From contig NW_004451657.1 of assembly GCF_000321225.1 (NCBI RefSeq), positions 131,980 through 195,979 of the forward strand: a DNA stretch of 64,000 nucleotides, given 5' to 3'. The position numbers were made by a program, and so were the translations under genes. The notes beneath the pieces are model-generated. The model was not told the DNA's origin. It searched no databases and worked only from the letters and a program-made list of their open reading frames with translations. Positions 33,173 to 44,628 of the stretch are shown here, piece after piece (the stretch's first letter is position 1; every line of letters starts with the position of its first letter). The DNA comes from Odobenus rosmarus divergens (taxonomy: Eukaryota; Chordata; Mammalia; Carnivora; Odobenidae).

Positions 33173-34318
33173 CACACACACCCCACATGCCACACCCACA
33201 CACCTGTAGTACACACACCCCACACACCCCACACCCACACACCTGCAGTACACACACACACACACACACTACACACCACACACACGCTACACACACCACA
33301 TCCACATACCCACGCTACACACACATGCCCCCACACACGTTATACACACGCTACACACACACATGCTCCCCCCCCACACACACACACCTGCAGTACACAC
33401 ACCACACACACACCACACCCACACACCCGCGCTATACACACACTACACACCACACACACGCTACACACACCACACCCACACACCGCGCTACACACACATG
33501 CTACACATACACTACACACCACACACACACTACACACAGGCTACACACACACACGCTACACACACTACACATACCACACATACACCACACACACTGTACA
33601 CACACGCTACGCACACCACACCCACACACCCGCACTACACACACACATGCCCCCACACACAGGCTACACACAGGCTACACACAAACACACATGGTACACA
33701 CACTACACGTACCACACATACACTACACACACTGCACACATGCTACGCACACCACACCCACACACCCGCACTACACACACATGCCCCCACACACTCTACA
33801 CACACGCTACACACACACACGCTACGCACACTACACATACCACACATACACTACACACACACTACACACCACACACACCTACACACACGCTATACACAGT
33901 ACATCCATACTACACATCACACACATATATACACTACACACCACACACACTACACACCACATATATAAACACACTACACATACACTATACACAGTACACC
34001 CACACTATACACAACACACATATACACACCACACACACTGCACACACAACACACACACTAAACACACATATGTACACACACTACACACCACACCCACACT
34101 ACACACTATACACACTACACACCACACCCAAACTACACACAACACACATATATACACTACACACCACACACACTACACATACACACTACACACGCTACAC
34201 ACAACACACACACTATACACACTACACAACACACCTACTACACACCATATATACACCCCACACACTACATACCACACACACGTGCGTGCACGCACACACA
34301 CACACACCACACATGCAC
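33173..34318. repeat. CA-rich degenerate satellite, right part
   Basis: About 1.15 kb built only from short units such as acacacc, ctacacac, tacacacaccac, cacacccacacaccc and, towards the right, more TA-rich forms (acatatatacactacac). Almost no G occurs on the plus strand until the right edge. Very long ORFs across it are artefacts of the repeat. Confidence 0.95.
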
Positions 34319-35509
34319 ACGCCCGCTAGCCCAACAGCTCTGACCAGGACAGGAAAACCCCACATGTGCAGGAGAAGTGTTTCTGGGTTGTGCAGGCAGG
34401 TCTCTCCAGCCCGCTGAGCAGAATTCCCACGGAGGGGTCCCGGGCATCTCGTGAGGCCTGTACGGAGTCTCCAGTGATGGAAAGCCCGGCTGCCTTGGGG
34501 ACTGCCACGTCAAACCGGGGCAGCACAGGGGTGCAGGCTGGGAGCAGGGGCACTGCATGGGACCACCATTCCCGTTCTCCATCAGGGGGAGCCAGGCTCA
34601 GAGGGCTCTGGCCCCACACGGGCAGGGGAGCCCCTCCAACTCGTCCACTGGCTGCCCACCCAGGCCCACCTCACCCCAGCCGAGCCACAGCGCCTCCCTG
34701 CGGGGAGGCAGGGCCACAGCAGTCCTCCTGATTTAGAGATGAAGAAACTGAGCCTCCGAGACACACACACACACCAGAAAGCCACACAGCCAGGTTTGCT
34801 GAGAAGCTGGCTGTTCTGGAAGGAAAGGGGGTAAGTGGAGGAGACAAAAGGGCATGCGCTGTGCCTGAGGGTGACAGGGCAGAGACTGCAGGCCCTGGCT
34901 GGCAGGGGAATCAGTGGCCCACCCCGCCTGCCAGGGCCGCGTCAGTGCGGCACCCTCGCTGGCACGTCGGTGAGGACCAAATGGGACAGTGGGTGTGACA
35001 GTACTTGGAAGGCCATGAAGTGTCCCAGAAATGGGCCCTTCACTGTGTGATGAACAAATCACACACATGAAGACCCGATTAGCTGCAGGATGCAGGACTC
35101 CCAGTCCCTAAGAAGCTGGGACTCCAAGGCCCCACCTGTCACCTCCTGCCCTCCAGGCCCCACAAGAATCCCCTCCTTGGTCCCTTCTCCACAGTCCTCC
35201 CCAGGACAGGAAGCCCCCCCCCCACCGCAACCATGGGGACACCTGATCCCCTAGGGCAGCCCCTAGGCTCTGGGAAGCACCTCCTGTTTCAAGCCTAAAA
35301 GAAACAAACAAACAAAAGGGCCCCTTGTAACTTCTCCCCCGGGCCCCTGCCAGCACTCAGAAGCTACCCAGAGGGAGTCCATTCTCCCTTCCCCACAGAG
35401 GGGCCCTTCGGTGATGTGGAAACTCAGTCATACTCCTGGAACCTTCTCTTCTCCAGGTAACATGAGATCAGAAGAAGGAGTGTTTCTGGAGCACAAACTT
35501 AACACCAGA

Positions 35510-35690
35510 CACCTTGACCAGCCCCACACAAGACAATCTCAAGCAAGCCTCTCACGACTATGATGTGGGTCCTATTATTACCCCCATCTTGTGGATGGAG
35601 AATTTGAGGCCCAAATACAGTAAGTAACTAGACGGTCACATGGTTAGAAAAGAGCCTGGCAGATGTGGATTTAAATCCCAAACAGATCTA
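35510..35690 (-). repeat. MIR element, antisense, left half of an inverted MIR pair
   Basis: 'cctattattacccccatctt', 'gaggcccaaatacagtaagt' and 'gatttaaatcccaaacag' are MIR in reverse. Confidence 0.65.
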
Positions 35691-35694
35691 ACCC

Positions 35695-35830
35695 TCTGAT
35701 CTGGGGTAAGTCACCTGAGTTCTCTGGGCCTCAGTTTCTTCATCTGTGAAGCGGAGATCTTTACTGCTTCTGGATGGCAGGTGCTCGCCGTGGAGACAGG
35801 GCACCGCGGCGGTACGCACTGCAGTGAGCT
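35695..35830 (+). repeat. MIR element, right half of an inverted MIR pair
   Basis: 'ggggtaagtcacctgagttc', 'tctgggcctcagtttcttca' and 'tctgtgaagcggagatc' are MIR in plus orientation, directly after the antisense copy. Confidence 0.7.
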
Positions 35831-37469
35831 CAGGACACGCTGGGAGGAGGGAGTGAAGGGGAGTCTTCACTGACACCAGGTCCCAGGCGTGGCCTGGGAG
35901 TCCGCCCACAATTGGAGACTGTGTGGTGGTGCCTGTGTATCTTCAAATGGGGGCAGAAGAATGGCCACCTGCCACCCCTCGCCCCCACAGGCACCACCCA
36001 AGCCCCACAGTGTTATCTGCCAGGTTCCCTCTGGAGCTCTCCTGGGTCCCCTCACCCCACCACCTGCAGCCCTGTGGACCTCAAAAGCCTTAAACAGTCT
36101 CCCTGCCCCTCACCTCCGAGCCACCGCCCCTGCCCAGGGCGCCTTTGGAAGTGGAAGTCCCCACATCCCACCCCAGTGCAGAAAATTAACAAAACACCAC
36201 CAGTGATAATGGCAATAATAACAACCAAGCTTCCCAGTCCCCACTGCCTCAGGGAAGAGCACCAACGTGACCTCGCAGTGGGAGGTCTGGCTGGCAAGGC
36301 CCCCCACCAGCCCCCCACTGCCTTGCCTACTTGTTTGCTCACCCTGGCCCTGTAGAGTCTCAGCTCCTCCATTTATAAACCACCTGATTGAATGAGTCTC
36401 CAGTACCAGCCCAGAGCAGGTGCCCAAAACATCAGGACCCCTCCTTGGACGTCCGCTGGACGTGACGTGCTCCTTTCGCGCCCATCTCCATGGTTCAGTC
36501 ACAAAGTTCAGGCAGAAGGACGCAAGAGATCCCTCAAGAGACACAGGTTTCCTGAGTCCTTGGTAAAAACAACCCTCATTCCATGAAGCCAAGTATAACC
36601 ACATAAGGACCGGCATGTGTGTGGGCAGAGATGGGGGCACCCAAAGGTGGGCTCAGGTCACTTGTTAGCTGGCCCCTCCCCCTGCCAGCCAGGCTCCCTC
36701 GGTGTTTAAACATGGCTGCAGCACAAAGACAGGACACTGAGCATCAGGTACCTTGGGTCTTGCTCTTGGGCAAACAGAGCCATGAGCAGAGGAGCTCGGC
36801 TGGTTGAATGCATCCAGCACGAGTTTACTGCCCACATCCTACCCACAGGCACCACGCATGGCGCGGTGACACAATACTGAGAAAGCCACACCCTGCCCTG
36901 CCCCATGATGCTCACGGTCTCTCCTGCCCAAAGCCCCCCTCCTTGCAGACCTCTGCGTGTCTGCTCCTTTCAACATCTCCACACACAGGTAGGAGGAACG
37001 CAACTCTGCATCCTAAATACAGCCACAGAAGGGCACAATGAGATTCTTCCATGGGCCACCACACCTCCGTCTCTAGTCAGACACCACCGGCCACTGTCAC
37101 TTGTTATCCTCACCCCAGTCACAGAACAAGCATGGTCATGGCTAAAGCTCAAGGCCAGGTGGAGGGCTGCAACTGACCCACCAACAGCTGGACACCGTGA
37201 GGACACTGCCTTCATCAGGAATCTTCGGACGACCTCTATCACCTGGCCCTAGCATGTCCCTCTTGATATGTCCCAAAGGAGTAAAATGCAGCCAGGTTCA
37301 GGGAAGGGAGGCCTCTCAGACCTCACAGCGAACAATGCACGGAGCTCAGGTCTGAACTCAAGATGCCACCCCCCCCCCAAAAAAAAACAGAGTAACCTCT
37401 AATCAGGGCAACACTGTGCAGTCACCTAACCTGCGGCCGCTTTAGCAAAGTCCTGCCCGATGTGAAGGG

Positions 37470-37560
37470 GGTGGGGGCATACACAGGAGGGAGGAACAGA
37501 GCGGGAAATGGAAGAATAGGGGAGGAAATGGTGGAGGGAAAGAGGGAAGGAGGGGGGAGA
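37470..37560. repeat. Purine-rich low-complexity tract
   Basis: 'caggagggaggaacagagcg' to 'gaaggaggggggagaatc', almost all A and G on the plus strand. Confidence 0.8.
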
Positions 37561-38230
37561 ATCTAGAAAGAACTGAATCTAACTTCCAGTTTCTGGTCTG
37601 GCATGTAAGGAGCTTGGAAGTCATCACTTCCATCCGCACAACAAGGAAAAAGCTGAAGAAACTGAAAATCAGTAACTTTTCTTATATCCATCTGAGAACT
37701 GAGATCACACGGCAAAATTTGGAGAGGCAGACAGATGGATACTGAGAATAACAACCCTACCAGAGCAGAAACCTCCATGGGAATCAGTTCAGATTCCCTT
37801 TACCAAATACCTCCTGTCCAGCCTTCAACAACAACAGAATTACAAGGCATACAAAACCCAGTTTGAAGAGACAGAGCAAGTATCAAAGCCAGGCTAAGAT
37901 ATGGCAGTGATGCTGGAATGATCAGACCAGGACTTTAAAATAACTATGATTAACATGCTATGGGCTCTAACAGAAAAAGTAGACAATATGCAATAATAGA
38001 TGGCTAAAGTAAGCCAACATGGAAGTTCTAAGAAAGGACTGAAAAGAACTACTAAAGGAAAAAAAGAACAAAACAAAACACTATAATGGAAACGAAGAAC
38101 ACCTCTGAGGAACTCATTAGTAGACTGGACCCAGCTGGGGAAAAAAACAGTGAGTCTGAAGAGAGGGCCATAAAACCATTCCAAACCGAACAGCAAGGAA
38201 AACTATGACTGAAACAGAACAGAGTATCCC

Positions 38231-38280
38231 ATTGTGCACAGAGTTACCTTCCCGTTACTTTGGCAGTGTTGGGGAAGCGG
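38231..38280 (+). repeat. 50-bp inverted copy of 40733-40782 (patch within HAL1/L1)
   Basis: It starts attgtgcacagagttacc and ends cagtgttggggaagcgg. It is the exact reverse complement of 40733-40782. It sits between HAL1-like 'gaacagagtatccc' and 'aataccagaaatagaaga', where the family usually has other sequence of about the same length. Confidence 0.92.
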
Positions 38281-38546
38281 AATACCAGAAATAGAAGAGA
38301 GAGAAAGGAACAGAAGAAATATTTGTACCCACACTGTCTGGGAATTTCAAAAATTAATAGCAGACACCAAACCAAAGATCCACAAAGCTCACAGAACACC
38401 AAACAGGATAAATATCAAAAACCCGACACTTAGGCATATCATATGCAAACTGAGGAAAATCAAAGACAACTAAAAAAATCTTGAAAGATGCCAGGGGGTG
38501 GGAAACACCTTACCTATAGGGGAACAAAGGTAAGAATTATATCCGA

Positions 38547-38690
38547 TGGGTATTAAAGAGGGCACGTACTGAATGGAGCACTGGGTGTTATACGCAAACA
38601 ATGAATCATCAAACACTACATCAAAAACTAATGATGTGATGTATGGTGATTAACATAACATAATAAAATTTTAAAAAATTAAAAAAAAAA
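38547..38690 (+). mobile_element. Short carnivore L1 3' end, 5'-truncated
   Basis: 'gggcacgtactgaatggagc', 'actgggtgttatacgcaaac', 'actaatgatgtgatgtatgg' and 'taacataacataataaaat' form the carnivore L1 3' UTR end, with an A-rich tail. It is flanked by 'gaattatatccga' (38534-38546) and 'gaatgatatccga' (38691-38703), a target-site duplication with one mismatch. Confidence 0.9.
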
Positions 38691-39288
38691 GAATGATATC
38701 CGACTTCTCCTCAGAAACCATGCGAGCGAGAAGAGAATGGAGTGAAGTCAAGCGTTAAGAGAAAATCCCACCAACCTAAAATTCTATACCTTGTGAAATT
38801 ATCTTTCAAAAGTGAAGAAGTAAAGACTTTTTCTGACAAACAAAATTTGAAGAAATTTGTCACCAGTAGATCTTCCTGGCAAAAAGCAAAAGTTACAGGA
38901 AGTTCTGAGAGAAGAAAGATGTCATAGGTCAGAGATACAGATCTAAAAACAAAAAAAATAAAAAATAAATTTTCTAAAGAAATACAGATCTACACAGGAA
39001 AAGGAAGAGAGCCAGACAAGGAATAAATGAAGGAAAAATAAAAACTTTAATTTTTCTTATTCTCAATTGATCTAACAGATAAAAATAATAACTGCAACGG
39101 TGTATTACATGATGACAGCTTCTGGATGAGTGACATGAATGACAGCATTGTGACGAGGAATGGGAGGACGGAAACAGGAAGACTTTGTTGAAGGTGCTTA
39201 CGCTGTACATGAAGTCACATGGTATTGTATGAAAAGAGACTTGGATTGGCTGCACATGTCTATTGCAAATTCTAAGGCTACCACTTTA

Positions 39289-39382
39289 TTTTTTTTATTT
39301 AAATTCAATTAGCCAATGTAGAGTACATCATTAGTTTCAGATGTAGTATTCAATGATTTATCAGTTGCGTATAACACCCAGT
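39289..39382 (-). mobile_element. Very short L1 3' end, antisense, with 12-bp target-site duplication
   Basis: The reverse strand reads 'ctgggtgttatacgcaactg..gatgtactctacattggcta' and ends in an A-rich tail. 'gctaccacttta' occurs at 39277-39288 and 39383-39394. The target strand reads ttttt/aaagtgg, as expected for the L1 endonuclease. Confidence 0.88.
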
Positions 39383-39413
39383 GCTACCACTTTAAAAAGC
39401 TAAAGAAGAAATA

Positions 39414-39879
39414 GAGGCACACCCTGGAGATAATACAGGTCCGGTTCCAGACCGCTGCAATGAAGTCAACATCTCAGTAAAGGGAGTCAAACGACTCCCT
39501 TTGGTTTCCCAGTCCATATAAAAGTTATGTTCACACCATACTGTAATCTGTTGCATGTGTAACAGCATTATATCTAAAAAAATGCACATACCTTAATTAA
39601 AAAATACTTTATTGCTAAAACCATCATCAGAGCTTTCAGCAAGTCATAATCTCTGATCATAGATCACCCTAACAAATATAATAATGAAAATGTTTGAAAT
39701 ATTGTGAGAATTACCAAAACGTGATGCAGAGACATGAAGTGGGCAAATGCTGTCGGAAAAATGGAGCCGATAGATTGGCTTGACTCAGGGTTGCCACAAA
39801 CCTTCCATTTGGGAAAAAAAAAAATTGCAGTATCTACAAAGCATAATAAAGCACAGCTCAACAGAACAAGGTGTGCTTG
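39414..39879. mobile_element. Tigger-like DNA transposon, internally deleted
   Basis: The ends are inverted: left 'gaggcacaccctggagataa', right 'acaaggtgtgcttg', each flanked by TA (39412-39413 and 39880-39881). Internal landmarks are 'aggtccggttccagaccgct', 'accttaattaaaaaatactt' and 'agggttgccacaaaccttcc', which match Tigger1-type terminal regions. The transposase gene is absent, so this is a non-autonomous copy. Confidence 0.85.
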
Positions 39880-40420
39880 TACAACCGATACACTGGGGAA
39901 ACAGAGAAAATGGGACACACAGATGCTCAGTCAAAACCACAGAAGGCAGGAAAAGGGCAGAAAACAAAAGTAGGCAAATAGAAAAGTAACAGATATGGTA
40001 GATATGACTCCAGCTATATTGATAATCACTGAACTATCAGGGGTCTAGCTGCACCAATGAGAAGACAGGGACTGCCAGAGTGGGTGGAAAAACAAGACAC
40101 AGCTATGTGTCGTCTACAAGACAACACTGAACTTCAAGACCCACAAGGCTGCCACAGAGCCAGCGGACTTCTGCACGCTCACGGTGAGCTAAAGGAAACA
40201 AAGCTCTAATGAACTCCCAGTCACCGTGGATCTCTCGATGCTGACGATCTCTCACCTACAACCAAGATAGCAAACCCCACCCCTTTTGAATTGAAGAAAG
40301 ATCTTTGTAATAAATTCAGTAAGATAAAAATTGCATTATACAAATGATACTCCAGAAGCCCATTAGGAAGCAATGCGGCCCGTAAGAACAGAAAAAAATC
40401 ATAAGGATAAATCTAAATTA

Positions 40421-40435
40421 AAATCACAAGCAGAG
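40421..40435 (+). repeat. Can-SINE target-site duplication, left copy
   Basis: aaatcacaagcagag, 15 bp, repeated at 40629-40643. Confidence 0.9.
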
Positions 40436-40628
40436 GGGCTCCTGGGTGGCTCAGTCGGTTAAGCGGCTGCCTTCAGCTCGGGTCATGATCCTGCGGTCTT
40501 GGGATCAAGCCCCACGTCCAGCTCCCTGCTCGGCGGAGAGCCTGCTTCTCCCTCTCCCTCTGCCTGCCACTCTGCCTAATTGTGTTCTCTATCTCTCTGT
40601 CAAATAAATAAATAAAATCTTTTTAAAA
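40436..40628 (+). mobile_element. Can-SINE (SINEC family)
   Basis: 'gggctcctgggtggctcagt', 'cggttaagcggctgccttc' (A box region), 'cttgggatcaagccccac' (B box region), a CT-rich tract with 'ctgcctgccactctgcctaa', and '(caaataaataaataaaatct)' before the A tail. The CT-tract wording is like arctoid, perhaps mustelid, copies. Confidence 0.95.
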
Positions 40629-40643
40629 AAATCACAAGCAGAG
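40629..40643 (+). repeat. Can-SINE target-site duplication, right copy
   Basis: Perfect second copy of aaatcacaagcagag. Confidence 0.9.
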
Positions 40644-40732
40644 ACAAAGCCCTTGCCAATAAGAATGGGGAAGTTAGCTGAGCACAAATTTTCTGCCTGT
40701 GCTCTTGGATGTTTTGTGAGCAGTCCTCGGCC

Positions 40733-40782
40733 CCGCTTCCCCAACACTGCCAAAGTAACGGGAAGGTAACTCTGTGCACAAT
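40733..40782 (-). repeat. 50-bp inverted copy of 38231-38280 (likely source)
   Basis: It starts ccgcttccccaacactgcc and ends gtaactctgtgcacaat, within what looks like unique sequence, 2.45 kb from its partner. Confidence 0.92.
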
Positions 40783-41514
40783 TTCTTTGAAAGACTTCGA
40801 AGCATCATAAACATAAAGGGTTCACTTTCATATGAAAGAGCCTACCATACATACTCCATTTTATTTATACTCTGAGAGGGACAGAAGGAGATCAAGAAGG
40901 AGATGGGGCCAATGTTAAACCCAATTCCTTAAAAACATAAAAGTCACCAAAGAACGTAACCCTTCCCGACATGTTATAATCAGATTCCCTTTACCCCCTG
41001 AGCTCTGTTCCTTCCCCTGGCCTCTTTTCCAGCCATGATATTCATGCCCAGGAGTTGTGTGGAGGGGAGGGAGTCGGTGTTTTATGCGTTCCGGCAGAGC
41101 TGGAGGTCCTGGGACTGTAATTCCCATCGATGCTGCACTCTCTGGGGCCTGGGTACCTCTGGAAGTGGGTTCCCTGTGTGCTCGGCAAATGCCCCACCTG
41201 CTTCCCTCCACTTCCCAGATTCCCCTGCAGTGGGTGGGGGTCATGTGGCCAGCCCGGGCCAGTGGTGTGCAAGCAGCAGTGACTTGTGTCACTACGGGGC
41301 TGAGGCACAGAAGAGCCCAAGTGACTCCTCTTCTCTCTCTCCCTGGCTGCAGGGACCTGAGAAGCCTCGTGTTGAGATGATGGTGTGACCAGATGGGAGC
41401 ACTGGACCCCTGAGATCACCCACTGGAGGGGAGCCCAGGGGACGTGCACCAGAGCATGCATGACCCAGAACTGATCTTTGGGGGCTCCTTTGTTACGCAG
41501 CACTGCCTCGCCAA

Positions 41515-41605
41515 ACCTAGCTGATACTCTCTTCCTAGAATGCCCTTCCCTCCCTTTCCCACCTATCCGTCTTCTTCAAAATTCAGTTTGGGCATTACCT
41601 CCTCG
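41515..41605 (+). repeat. L2 fragment (tentative)
   Basis: 'ctcttcctagaatgcccttc', 'ccacctatccgtcttcttca' and 'aaattcagtttgggcattac' resemble L2 3' sequence. Confidence 0.55.
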
Positions 41606-42309
41606 GACGGCTAGCACTGATACCACTCCCCACCCTCAGGCCAGAGGGGGTGTCCTCTGCACACCACAGCACCCTGAGCTTCCCTTCCTCACAGCCCCGA
41701 TCGTGCTGCATTAGCACACATGTCCGCCCCACCAGACCAGGCACTCCTGGGTGGCGAGGCCTCAGTGTCCCTCCACCTCTGGAGAGCCTGGCTGGCTGGG
41801 CACCCAAGTAAAGGCAGAGGGCACGTGCCTGTGAGATGGATGACCACATGCGCACACGAGAAACACCGCAATGCCCTCCTCCACGCACGCAGACGCTACC
41901 AGACACTGCACGGCGCTAGAGACCTCTTCCCAACCTCTTCCACCAGCTCTTCAAGTCCAGCAGGGCAAGGGTGAGGTGCCCACGAGTGGTCACGGCCCCC
42001 AAAACAGAAGAGGAGGGATAGCCCGCTGTGGATTTCCAGAGGCCAGGGAGGTGCCTTCCATGAAGGAGGCGACAGATGAGCTGGCCCAGCCAGACTGGCA
42101 GGACCTGGGGCAGAGACAGAAGCAAGCTGGATGGTCCATCTGCTTGGAGTCTGGAAGGGGCTGGGGCAGGGCTGCTTAGTCTCCTCGGGAACCACTCCTC
42201 TCCCGTTCTCAAGCTATGGGTGGTCACCAGAGCTGACCCAGCCCGTTCCAGGGACGGGCACTTCCCAGCAGGCCCAGCCTGGCCCTTCCTGAATCAAAAT
42301 GCCATTGTG

Positions 42310-42480
42310 TACATAGCACTTTGCGGAGTGACATAATCTAGCCCCCACATATCATTGCATCAACCACCACAGCCTGCCTGGGGAAGCACTTATGGCCCCA
42401 TTTCACAATGGAGAAAACAGAGGTGCAGAGAGCCGTGGCCAGCCTGCACTTGAACCCAAACCTTTGAAAGCTGGGTCCAC
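42310..42480 (-). repeat. MIR element, antisense
   Basis: 'ccccatttcacaatggagaa', 'aacagaggtgcagagagccg' and 'cacttgaacccaaacctttg' are MIR in reverse. Confidence 0.65.
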
Positions 42481-42864
42481 TGGCTCCTCCCCAACCACTG
42501 CCCAGAAGCACTTCCAGCTCTCAAGGAAGTTCTTACACACATTTTCGAATTATCAACCAACACCGTGGCGGAGACTGGGGTCATGGGAATTGAGAAATGG
42601 TGGATGTGGGGAAAATCTCACAGTAAAAGAACGGCTCCTTCAGCACATACAGAAGTGCTCGGACTCCTGGCAGGCATCCATAAACCCATATTTTGGTTTG
42701 TTTAAACCCAAATAACCAGGAAAACATGTAAGCACTTTTGGAAATCCTATTTTAGCATCCCAGTGGTAACACCTTCCTCCCTCCGGGGAGCAGGAATGAG
42801 GGAAGCACCACAGGGACCCATTAGAAATGCTAAGTGTCGGCAAGGCGTCATCCCTTTAACCCTA

Positions 42865-42980
42865 TCAAGCTCCTGAGAAGGAGGGCTCATTTTCCATACC
42901 TTGTACAAGAAACAACAGAGGCACAGAGAGGCCAAGCCACTGCCCGCATTCACACAGCCAGACGCAGCCCTGCCATCACC
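42865..42980 (-). repeat. MIR element, antisense
   Basis: 'gggctcattttccatacctt', 'aacagaggcacagagaggcc' and 'aagccactgcccgcattca' are MIR in reverse. Confidence 0.6.
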
Positions 42981-43269
42981 CCCTGCTCAGTGATCCCTAG
43001 TTACCCTTTTCCTTCCTGCTTTTCTTACTTTTGATGGTGATTAGTACTAGTCAAGAGCCAAACCAAGGTAATGAATTTAGATTTCCAAGGAAGAGCCAAC
43101 TCAGGAAGAGGCCAACAAGTCAGGTCCTCCTCTCCCTCCACTCCGGCCAGCTCACCGTAAAACCTCTGACCGCAGCCAGAAAGCTCTGGCAGGGGGCATG
43201 CGGGGATCAAACAAGTGATGGGAGCAGCAGCAGCTCATCTTCCACCAGGCGTTTAAACAGAGTTTTGTA

Positions 43270-43400
43270 CTGAATCTCAACAACGAGCTCACGGAATTCA
43301 ATCAACTACCCCATTTTACAGGTGAAGAAACTAAGGCTCAAGTTGCTGAAGCGAGGAGCCAAGATTCCACCCAGCCTGTCCGATTCTGCGGGCTGCCCGA
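43270..43400 (-). repeat. MIR element, antisense
   Basis: 'taccccattttacaggtgaa', 'gaaactaaggctcaagttgc' and the following region are MIR in reverse. Confidence 0.65.
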
Positions 43401-43992
43401 TGCAGCCCTCCCCTGCTCCATGATTCAGACTCCCACTGGGTGGCCCCCACCCCTTCTTCCCTACCTGTTTTCAGGCTAAGGAGCTTCCTGCTGCTTTGCT
43501 TCGGGCACTTCCTACTTCCTGCCCCGGAAGACAGCCACGTGCAGCCCTACCTCCTCCACGTCACCGGACACATGCTTGCCAGGCCCTGTGTCCCCAGTGC
43601 CTCCTAGCCGGGACTCACCCAGGTTGGGGCTCACCCAGGTGGGCTGAACGGAAGAGGCTGAGAGAAGGTGTGCTGTCCTACCAGGGGCCGGATCGGATTC
43701 AGGCTGCACTTCCTGCTTGCACCCCACCTGACTCAGCTCCTGAAGTTGCTGCACACCCTGGAGACAGTACACGCCACGAGTCCGGGTGGAATCCGGGAAC
43801 CAGGGAACTGTGAATAGCTCGAAGATTTGAGATGGTGACACTTCTCGGCCTGTCCATACTCTCTCATCCCCCGGAGAAAATGACCCCAAAGGGGGATCAA
43901 ATGTACCATCCTGAACTGCGGAGGCTAGAGAGCCAGAAACTACATTTCCCAGACTCCCTTGGAGCTAGGGTTCTGCATGCACCTGTAGATCC

Positions 43993-44042
43993 ATCATTCA
44001 TTCAATTCATTCATTCATTCATTCATTCATTCACTCATTCAC
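43993..44042. repeat. (ATTC)n microsatellite
   Basis: About a dozen attc units with a few interruptions. Confidence 0.95.
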
Positions 44043-44424
44043 ACAAGATTCGACCCTAGGACAAATGGGGACCCAGGTGGTGTAGCAAGGTGCCCATTTG
44101 TTAGTGTGAGCCTGGTAGATAGGGTGTGCCCTGGTGTGTTTGGTGTCTGGCCATCATCCCTGCTTACAGCTATGACTGGAGTCAGCCTGGACACAATAGC
44201 TTCTGATCCCCCAGCTCCCCAGAGGGCAACTCTGGGGTGTTACTCTGGGGTGTCACTCACCTGGGGGTGAGTGTCAAACCTGAGGCCCAGCCAAGACCCT
44301 GCTCCTCCACCTTCTAACCACACCTGCTTCTCTGTATTACACCCGTCTGTTTAAAGTAGCCCAACAGATGAATGCAGATGGAGACTGGGGTGCCCCAGAA
44401 ACCTGAGTTCAAATTAAAGAGGGA

Positions 44425-44628
44425 GGGGCACCTCGGTGGCTCAGTCAGTGAAGCGTCTGCCTTCAGCTCAGGTCATGATGCTGGAGTCCCAGGAGCGAGC
44501 CCCACATTGGGCTCTCTGGTCAGCGGGGAGTCTGCTTCTCCCTCTCTCTCTGCCCCTCCTCCACACACACACTCTCTCTCTCTCTCTCTCAAATAAATAA
44601 ATAAATAAATAAATATCTTTTTAAAAAA
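44425..44628 (+). mobile_element. Can-SINE (SINEC family)
   Basis: 'ggggcacctcggtggctcag', 'tcagtgaagcgtctgccttc', 'cccaggagcgagccccacat', a CT-rich tract with (CT)n, and (AAAT)n followed by an A-rich tail. Short possible target-site duplication 'aaattaaa' (44411-44418 and just after the tail). Confidence 0.93.

Larger units (their letters stand above)
37560..40180 (+). mobile_element. Old HAL1/L1-type element with later insertions
   Basis: The order follows an old HAL1/L1: an ORF1-like region (aataccagaaatagaagag, gaaatatttgtacccac, ccaaaccaaagatccacaaa), the stretch 'ccaacctaaaattctatacc..ttttctgacaaacaaaattt', and near 39985-40135 the start of ORF2 (endonuclease region: agatatgactccagctatat, gaagacagggactgccagag). 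Many stops and gaps mean it cannot act. It is broken by a 50-bp foreign patch (38231-38280), an L1 3' end (38547-38690), an antisense L1 3' end (39289-39382) and a Tigger-like element (39414-39879). Confidence 0.75.

Noticed and set aside
32105..34417. Very long open frames (up to 658 codons) with His-Thr or Cys-Val repeats on both strands
   Set aside because: They are translations of the CA-rich satellite and of the 346-N gap. Frames stay open because the repeat lacks stop codons in some frames.
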